From CAYORM01 sp964406375 (lineage in GTDB: Bacteria > Pseudomonadota > Alphaproteobacteria > DSM-16000 > Inquilinaceae): a stretch of DNA of 9,764 nt. The notes beneath the pieces were generated by a model. It saw only the letters and a program-made list of their open reading frames with translations. It did no database searches and was not told the DNA's origin. Location of the stretch: the NCBI GenBank assembly GCA_964406375.1, contig CAYORM010000097.1, forward strand, positions 1 to 9,764, given 5' to 3'. Both the position numbers and the translations under genes were made by a program. Shown here piece by piece: positions 5,823 to 9,764 of the stretch; positions within the stretch are counted from its first letter, which is position 1; each line of letters opens with the position of its first letter.

Positions 5823-6998
5823 TTACTCGCCTTTGAGTCGGAGAACTTCGGAGAGACACAGGAAGAGATGATAGAAGCTGCTCGCCGGGCTGTCGGTCGA
5901 GACCGGCGCGCCGTCGCGTTCGAGCCGGTCGCGCCACAGGCCGGGCTGGCCCTGCAGATAGTTGATCCACATGGATTCGAGCTGCCGGTCGGCGAGTGAC
6001 GCGGCCTCTGTGTCGCCGGCATCCGCGCGCACGACACAGGCCTTGATGAACTCGGTCTGCGGCCATAGCCGCTTGGTCGCCCGCAGCACCTGGCCGTCCG
6101 GGTCGACCGCGTCGAAGGGTGCAAAGACCATTCCTTCGGCGGTGTCGACACCGTGGGTCAGCGCCCAGTCGAACAGGCGGTCGGCGATCGGCCGGTAGCG
6201 GATCGTGTCACACACCCCGCCCCAGCGATGCAGCAGCCACACCCATTCGAAATGGTGGCCCGGCTCGCGGATACGCCCGGACATGCCGTCCTCGGGGCGC
6301 CAGTCCTGGGTGAAATATTCGGCGAGCGTGCCGTCGGGCTGGACGAAGCGGTCGGCCAGAAGGTCCAGCATCTGCTCGGCGCGCCGGCGCCACTCCTGCT
6401 CCCCCGTCAGCTCATAAAGGGCCGACAGCGCCTCGAACAGGTGCATATGCGGGTTCTGCCGCCGCGGCCGCCGCCCCGGTACGTCCTCCAGGGCCTCAAG
6501 GAAGCCGCCATCCACCGTATCGGCGAGATGCCCGTCCATCCATTCGATGGTGCGGCTGGCGAGATCGAGCGGCGCCGTCTCGCCGCTGGCCCGCGCATAC
6601 CAGGCACAGCAGAACAGCGCGAAGGCATGGTCATAGCAGTCGCGGCGCGCATCGGCGATGCCGCCATCGCCGGTCAGCGCGTGGACCCAACCGCCATTCT
6701 CGGGGTGCCAGCCATGCCGTGTCCAGAATTCCCAACCATGGCGCGCGACATCGAGAAGGCGGGGATCACCGCTCATCACCGCCGCATGGCTGAAGACATA
6801 GGTCTGCCGCATCTGCACGACGATACGCTTGGCATCGCCCGGAAAGGGCCGGCCCGCCGCATCGAGGCGCTCGTGAAAGCCGCCATGCTGCCGGTCGCAG
6901 CCGGCCTCTGCCCAGAACGGCAGCGCGCCGTCGAACAGCCAGCGGCGCCAGTCGGGGGGTCGCGCCTCGGCGCGGGCTTGGGAGAGAGGAAGGGTCAT
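5823..6998 (-). CDS. AGE family sugar epimerase/isomerase (N-acylglucosamine 2-epimerase-like)
   Basis: A 391-residue (alpha/alpha)6-barrel protein of the AGE family, which includes GlcNAc 2-epimerase, YihS aldose-ketose isomerases and D-mannose isomerases. These work on free sugars by proton transfer through histidines. The expected active-site set is present: R64 (MRQTYVF), H184/H186 in RQNPHMHLFEA, H248/H249 in EPGHHFEWVW, and H377 in SSFYHLFLCL. These line up in order with the Arg/His/His/His set of YihS. RLWPQTE near the C-terminus is also family-typical. The HMHLFEA and GHHFEW forms look more like mannose isomerase or AGE than cellobiose epimerase, but the substrate cannot be fixed from sequence reading. 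No signal peptide is seen, so it is cytoplasmic. The ATG at 6998 overlaps the stop of the preceding gene (ATGA), and the oxidoreductase starts 2 bp after its own stop. Confidence 0.88.
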   Translation of the reverse strand: MTLPLSQARAEARPPDWRRWLFDGALPFWAEAGCDRQHGGFHERLDAAGRPFPGDAKRIVVQMRQTYVFSHAAVMSGDPRLLDVARHGWEFWTRHGWHPENGGWVHALTGDGGIADARRDCYDHAFALFCCAWYARASGETAPLDLASRTIEWMDGHLADTVDGGFLEALEDVPGRRPRRQNPHMHLFEALSALYELTGEQEWRRRAEQMLDLLADRFVQPDGTLAEYFTQDWRPEDGMSGRIREPGHHFEWVWLLHRWGGVCDTIRYRPIADRLFDWALTHGVDTAEGMVFAPFDAVDPDGQVLRATKRLWPQTEFIKACVVRADAGDTEAASLADRQLESMWINYLQGQPGLWRDRLERDGAPVSTDSPASSFYHLFLCLSEVLRLKGE

Positions 6999-7945
6999 GC
7001 CGATACGGTCTCGAAGGCGAGCCGGGCGGCCGCCAGATCCTCGATCGCGCAGCCGACCGACTTGAACAGGGTGATCTCCTCCGGCCAGCGCCGCCCGGGA
7101 TGCGTCCCGCGGGCGAGGTCGCGGAGATCGGCGGCGATCGCCTCGGCGGAGAACGCCCCGGCCGCGATCGCCCGGAGCAGGTCGCCCGCCTCCGCCATCG
7201 CGCCCTCGCGCGTGTCGACGAAGACGGTCGCACGTCGGATCGTCTCGTCGTCGCTCTCCCGCATATCCGGCGAGAACGCGCCGACCAGATCGACATGGCA
7301 GCCGGGACGGAGCCAGACGCCATGGATCAGCGGCGCGCGCGACCGCGTCGCCGCGGTGACGATATCGGCCTCGGCCACGGCGGCGGCAAGCGCCGTCGTC
7401 GCGCGGGCAGCCATGCCCTCAGCGGAGAGGGCCACCGCCAGCGCCTCGGCCTTTGCCGGTTCGCGGGCCCAGACGACCACCTCCTCGATCGGGCGGATCG
7501 CGGCATGGGCGCGGGCGAGATGCGGGGCGAGCGCGCCGGCTCCGATCACCACCAGCCGCCGTGCATCCGGGCGGGCGAGACGTCGTGCCGCCAGCGCCGA
7601 GGCGGCGGCGGTGCGACGGGCCGTCAGCATCGGCCCGTCGAGCAGCGCCAGCGGTGCCCCCGTCTCGCGGTCGAGCACGACATGGGCGCCGAGGATGAAG
7701 GGCAGGCCGCGCGCCGGATTGCCGGGCATCAGCGAGACGATCTTGACGCCCATGGCGGGGCGCGGGTCGTCCGGCGCCGTCCAGGCCGGCATCACGAGGA
7801 GCGTCGCGGGACCCTCGGGGGTCGGGATCTGGTGATGATGGCGGAGCGGGACCGGGGCCTCGCCCCGGAAGGCGTCGTCGAGCGCGTCGATGAGCGCAGT
7901 GATGTCGAGCGCGCGGTCGAGCGCTTCGGCGTCGATCACCCGCAT
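6995..7945 (-). CDS. Ornithine cyclodeaminase/mu-crystallin family protein
   Basis: A 316-residue NAD(P)-dependent enzyme of the OCD/mu-crystallin family, whose members include ornithine and lysine cyclodeaminases, alanine dehydrogenase, and ketimine or Δ1-pyrroline-2-carboxylate reductases. The N-terminal substrate domain has MGVKIVSL with the conserved K68 and LTARRTAAAS (107-116) with R110-R111. The Rossmann domain has VVIGAGALAPHLA (G135, G137), degenerate compared with the common GTGAQA form. CHVDLVGAFSPDMRE (216-230) and the C-terminal ITLFKSVGCAIEDLAAA are family hallmarks. The GAFSPDMRE form is more like the imine-reductase and alanine-dehydrogenase branches than like true OCD, but this is a judgement from memory. 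The ATG at 7945 follows the lapA stop by 7 bp and lacks an obvious Shine-Dalgarno, so translation may depend on lapA. The 3' end overlaps the AGE-family gene by 4 bp. Confidence 0.88.
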   Translation of the reverse strand: MRVIDAEALDRALDITALIDALDDAFRGEAPVPLRHHHQIPTPEGPATLLVMPAWTAPDDPRPAMGVKIVSLMPGNPARGLPFILGAHVVLDRETGAPLALLDGPMLTARRTAAASALAARRLARPDARRLVVIGAGALAPHLARAHAAIRPIEEVVVWAREPAKAEALAVALSAEGMAARATTALAAAVAEADIVTAATRSRAPLIHGVWLRPGCHVDLVGAFSPDMRESDDETIRRATVFVDTREGAMAEAGDLLRAIAAGAFSAEAIAADLRDLARGTHPGRRWPEEITLFKSVGCAIEDLAAARLAFETVSA

Positions 7946-7952
7946 CGCGGCG

Positions 7953-8429
7953 TCAGCCGGCGACGCCGCGGGCCGGGACGGGCGAGGTCTCGCTGCGCAG
8001 CGCGACCGATGGCGTCGGGGATGCGGCGGCGGGCGACGTCGCGGCAGCAGGAGCCAGTTTCTCGTTGGCGGCGATCAGGGCGGTGGCCCGGCGCTCGCGC
8101 TGCACGCGCTGTTCCTCGTCCCGCCGTTCGGCCACGAGACGCTCGCGCGCCCGTGCCTCCTGCGTCGCCCGCAGCACCGCCTCGGCGGCGTCGAGCCGCG
8201 CCTCGAGACGGCGGACACGGCGCCGTGCGGCGGCCGCACCGACCCAGACGACGAAAGCGCCGCCGATGAGGCCGAGGACGAAGGGGACCAGCACCGCGAG
8301 ATAGACCGGCAGCTGCAGCGCCTCCTGCAGCGGCCACACGCTCAGCGCGACCGGCTCTCGATTGCTGATCGCGAAGAGCACGATGGCAAGGCCGAGCGGC
8401 AGGGTGATGATCCAGGCGAGATAACGCAT
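7953..8429 (-). CDS. lapA: LapA/DUF1049 domain membrane protein
   Basis: A 158-residue inner-membrane protein of the LapA (lipopolysaccharide assembly A, DUF1049) family. In enterobacteria LapA works with LapB to control LPS synthesis through LpxC turnover. Two membrane segments are visible (about 4-20 and 43-64), joined by the family-typical NREPVALSVWPL loop (23-34). A charged Arg/Glu coiled-coil helix follows (about 69-120), then an Ala/Pro/Ser-rich tail. The ATG at 8429 is chosen because it begins MRYLAWIITLPLG and has GGAAGGA (8442-8436) at a 6-nt spacer; an in-frame start at 8459 lacks this. It lies 55 bp downstream of ihfB, the usual neighbour. LapB is not encoded in the window. The long cytoplasmic tail is more extended than in E. 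coli LapA (about 100 residues). Confidence 0.85.
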   Translation of the reverse strand: MRYLAWIITLPLGLAIVLFAISNREPVALSVWPLQEALQLPVYLAVLVPFVLGLIGGAFVVWVGAAAARRRVRRLEARLDAAEAVLRATQEARARERLVAERRDEEQRVQRERRATALIAANEKLAPAAATSPAAASPTPSVALRSETSPVPARGVAG

Positions 8430-8484
8430 CCTGCGTCCTTCCGGGGGACGTCGGTCCACGGCCCCTCGTGGCGGCGGCGCCGCG

Positions 8485-8766
8485 TCAGTCGCTGTTCAGC
8501 CGCTCGCGGAGCTGCTTGCCGGTCTTGAAGAAGGGCACGAGCTTCTCGGCAACGTCAACCGCCTCTCCGGTGCGCGGGTTGCGCCCGACTCTGGCGTCAC
8601 GACGCTTGACCGAGAAGGCCCCGAAACCGCGCAGCTCGACGCGCTGCCCCCGCGACAGCGCTTCCCCGATTTCCTTGAAGATGGTCGAGACGATCTTCTC
8701 GATGTCCCGCTGATAGAGGTGCGGATGGCTCTCGGCCAGCCGCGCGATCAGTTCCGACTTGGTCAT
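8485..8766 (-). CDS. ihfB: Integration host factor beta subunit
   Basis: IhfB pairs with IhfA to bend DNA at specific sites in transcription, replication and recombination. The 93-residue product is full length. The N-terminal MTKSELIARLAESHPHL is the usual IhfB start. VELRGFGAFSVKRR (43-56) and the DNA-intercalating arm GRNPRTGE (61-68, with P64) are intact, and it ends VPFFKTGKQLRERLN. This favours IhfB over HU. The ATG at 8766 is preceded by GGAGGAG (8784-8778, 11-nt spacer, continuing as AAG to 8775). A longer open frame to 8871 would add an unconserved Gly/Arg-rich stretch and is rejected. It is downstream of rpsA and upstream of lapA, as in many proteobacteria. Confidence 0.96.
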   Translation of the reverse strand: MTKSELIARLAESHPHLYQRDIEKIVSTIFKEIGEALSRGQRVELRGFGAFSVKRRDARVGRNPRTGEAVDVAEKLVPFFKTGKQLRERLNSD

Positions 8767-8836
8767 CTTCGGCGCTTCTCCTCCATCCGGCATCGGCCGG
8801 CCGGAGCCCCGTCCCCCGCGGCCCAGCTCGCCCCCG

Positions 8837-8865
8837 ATCGTGCCAGCGCCGATCCGCGAGCGCAA
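8837..8865 (-). promoter_or_regulatory. Weak promoter candidate for ihfB
   Basis: On the minus strand TTGCGC (8865-8860) and CACGAT (8842-8837) are 17 bp apart, each about 3-4 of 6 to sigma70 consensus. It sits between the rpsA hairpin and the ihfB ribosome-binding site, where a promoter is expected, but the match is weak. Confidence 0.25.
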
Positions 8866-8911
8866 GGCCAAGCCCCTGGCCAGGAAGGATTTTCAGGGAA
8901 GCGTAACCGCA

Positions 8912-8941
8912 TGGGGCGGCGGATTCTCACCCGCCGCCCCA
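8912..8941 (-). terminator. Hairpin terminator candidate after rpsA
   Basis: A perfect 11-bp inverted repeat (TGGGGCGGCGG at 8912-8922 with its complement at 8931-8941) encloses an 8-nt loop, 57 bp after the rpsA stop on the minus strand. The stem is nearly all G-C. There is no T-run after it, so termination could be partial or need another factor, leaving some read-through into ihfB. Confidence 0.6.
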
Positions 8942-8997
8942 GCGAAGTCACGGACGGCTCGCGCACGACCGACGAGCGATCGGCGCGAGGACCATCC

Positions 8998-9764
8998 TCA
9001 GCGGTTGTCGGAGTTCTCCCGCGCGCGACGCAGCGCCGCGCCCAGGATGTCGCCCAGCGAGGCGCCGGAGTCCGACGAGCCGTACTCGGCCATCGCCTTC
9101 TTGTCCTCCTCGACCTCGCGGGCCTTGATGGACAGAGTGACGCGCCGGCTCGCCCGATCCACCTGCTGGACCTTGGCGTCGACCTTCTCACCGACCGCGA
9201 ACCGGTCGGGCCGCTGCTCGGACCGCTCACGCGACAGATCCGACTTGCGGATGAAGCCGGTCAGACCGTCGGCCAGCGACACCTCGATGCCGCCATCGGT
9301 CACCGCGGTGACGGTGCAGGTGACGACCTCGCCCTTGCGGACGCCGCCGGCGTTCTTCTCGAAGCTGTCCTCGACGAGCTGCTTGATGCCGAGGCTGATC
9401 CGCTCCTTCTCGACATCGACGTCGAGCACCTTGACGCGGACCTGATCGCCCTTCTTGTAGTCCTGGATCGCCTCCTCGCCGGAGCGGTCCCAGGCGAGGT
9501 CCGAGAGATGGACCATGCCGTCGATGTCGCCCGGCAGGCCGACGAACAGGCCGAACTCGGTGATGTTCTTGACCTCGCCCTCGAGCTCGGTGCCGTTCGG
9601 GTACTTCTCGGAGAAGCTCTCCCAGGGATTCGGCAGACACTGCTTGAGGCCGAGGCTGATGCGGCGCTTCTGGGCGTCGACATCGAGCACCATGACCTCC
9701 ACCTCCTGCGAGGTGGAGACGATCTTGCCCGGATGGACGTTCTTCTTGGTCCAGCTCATCTCGG
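8998..9764 (-). CDS. rpsA: 30S ribosomal protein S1, C-terminal part (cut by window edge)
   Basis: Ribosomal protein S1 binds mRNA on the 30S subunit through repeated S1 (OB-fold) domains and helps initiation on messages with weak Shine-Dalgarno sequences. The window holds the last 255 codons. They cover the second half of S1 domain 4 (SWTKKNVHP to ISLGLKQCLPNPW, close to the E. coli domain 4 wording), all of domain 5 (about 9590-9370, VKNITEFGLFVGLPGDIDG) and domain 6 (about 9340-9110, ending VTLSIKARE), and then an acidic/Ser tail ending LRRARENSDNR. The 5' part continues beyond the right edge. The ihfB start is 231 bp downstream on the same strand. Confidence 0.97.
   Translation of the reverse strand, partial: EMSWTKKNVHPGKIVSTSQEVEVMVLDVDAQKRRISLGLKQCLPNPWESFSEKYPNGTELEGEVKNITEFGLFVGLPGDIDGMVHLSDLAWDRSGEEAIQDYKKGDQVRVKVLDVDVEKERISLGIKQLVEDSFEKNAGGVRKGEVVTCTVTAVTDGGIEVSLADGLTGFIRKSDLSRERSEQRPDRFAVGEKVDAKVQQVDRASRRVTLSIKAREVEEDKKAMAEYGSSDSGASLGDILGAALRRARENSDNR

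Noticed and set aside
5821..6066. N-terminal extension of the oxidoreductase into the AGE-family gene
   Set aside because: The extension overlaps the AGE-family coding end and is not conserved-looking; the FAD-binding strand starts about 15 residues after the GTG at 5820.
8456..8471. CCACG/CGTGG hairpin in the ihfB-lapA spacer
   Set aside because: Only 5 bp of stem with a 6-nt loop and no T-run; expected by chance in such GC-rich sequence.
8767..8871. Longer IhfB with 35 extra residues
   Set aside because: The extra part is Gly/Arg-rich and unlike any IhfB; GGAGGAG precedes the ATG at 8766.
1..9764. Mobile element, CRISPR, tRNA or defence system
   Set aside because: No transposase or integrase motif, no long terminal inverted repeats, no spaced direct repeats and no cloverleaf were seen; coding is nearly continuous with recognisable chromosomal genes.

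Overview
This window comes from a very GC-rich chromosome (roughly 70% by eye, not computed). It is most likely an alphaproteobacterium, plausibly Rhodospirillales-like. The grounds are the IhfB and S1 sequences, the rpsA-ihfB-lapA order, pyrF and trpFB close by, and GC-ending codons with frequent GTG starts. No mobile element, RNA gene, CRISPR array or integration scar is visible, and base use looks even across the window.

Layout from left to right. (1) The minus strand carries the 5' third of trpB (cut by the left edge), with its own good promoter, and then a complete trpF. (2) Divergent from trpF on the plus strand is a two-gene unit. It encodes a fused aminoglycoside-phosphotransferase-like/P-loop kinase protein and a two-domain universal stress protein, with a hairpin between the genes. 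A short tandem duplication lies at each end of this unit, one at the kinase start codon and one at the usp stop codon. (3) Convergent with usp, on the minus strand, is a very tightly packed series. In transcription order it is ihfB, lapA, an ornithine cyclodeaminase/mu-crystallin family gene, an N-acylglucosamine 2-epimerase (AGE) family gene, a sarcosine-oxidase-like FAD enzyme gene, and pyrF. From lapA to pyrF, adjacent genes either overlap by 4 bp (ATGA) or are 2-7 bp apart. (4) At the right edge, also on the minus strand, is the 3' part of rpsA (S1 domains 4 to 6), followed by a strong hairpin terminator candidate.

Interpretation. The backbone rpsA-ihfB-lapA...pyrF...trpF-trpB is housekeeping: translation, nucleoid architecture, envelope, pyrimidine and tryptophan synthesis. 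Two accessory modules sit in it. The three enzyme genes between lapA and pyrF look like one co-translated small-molecule pathway: a covalent-flavin amine oxidase, a sugar epimerase/isomerase and an imine reductase or cyclodeaminase. They could act on amino-acid/sugar conjugates or cyclic imino acids; this is inference. The kinase-usp pair resembles the Rv2004c/Rv2005c pair of the mycobacterial dormancy regulon and suggests a stress role. These two modules are the parts most worth a second look.
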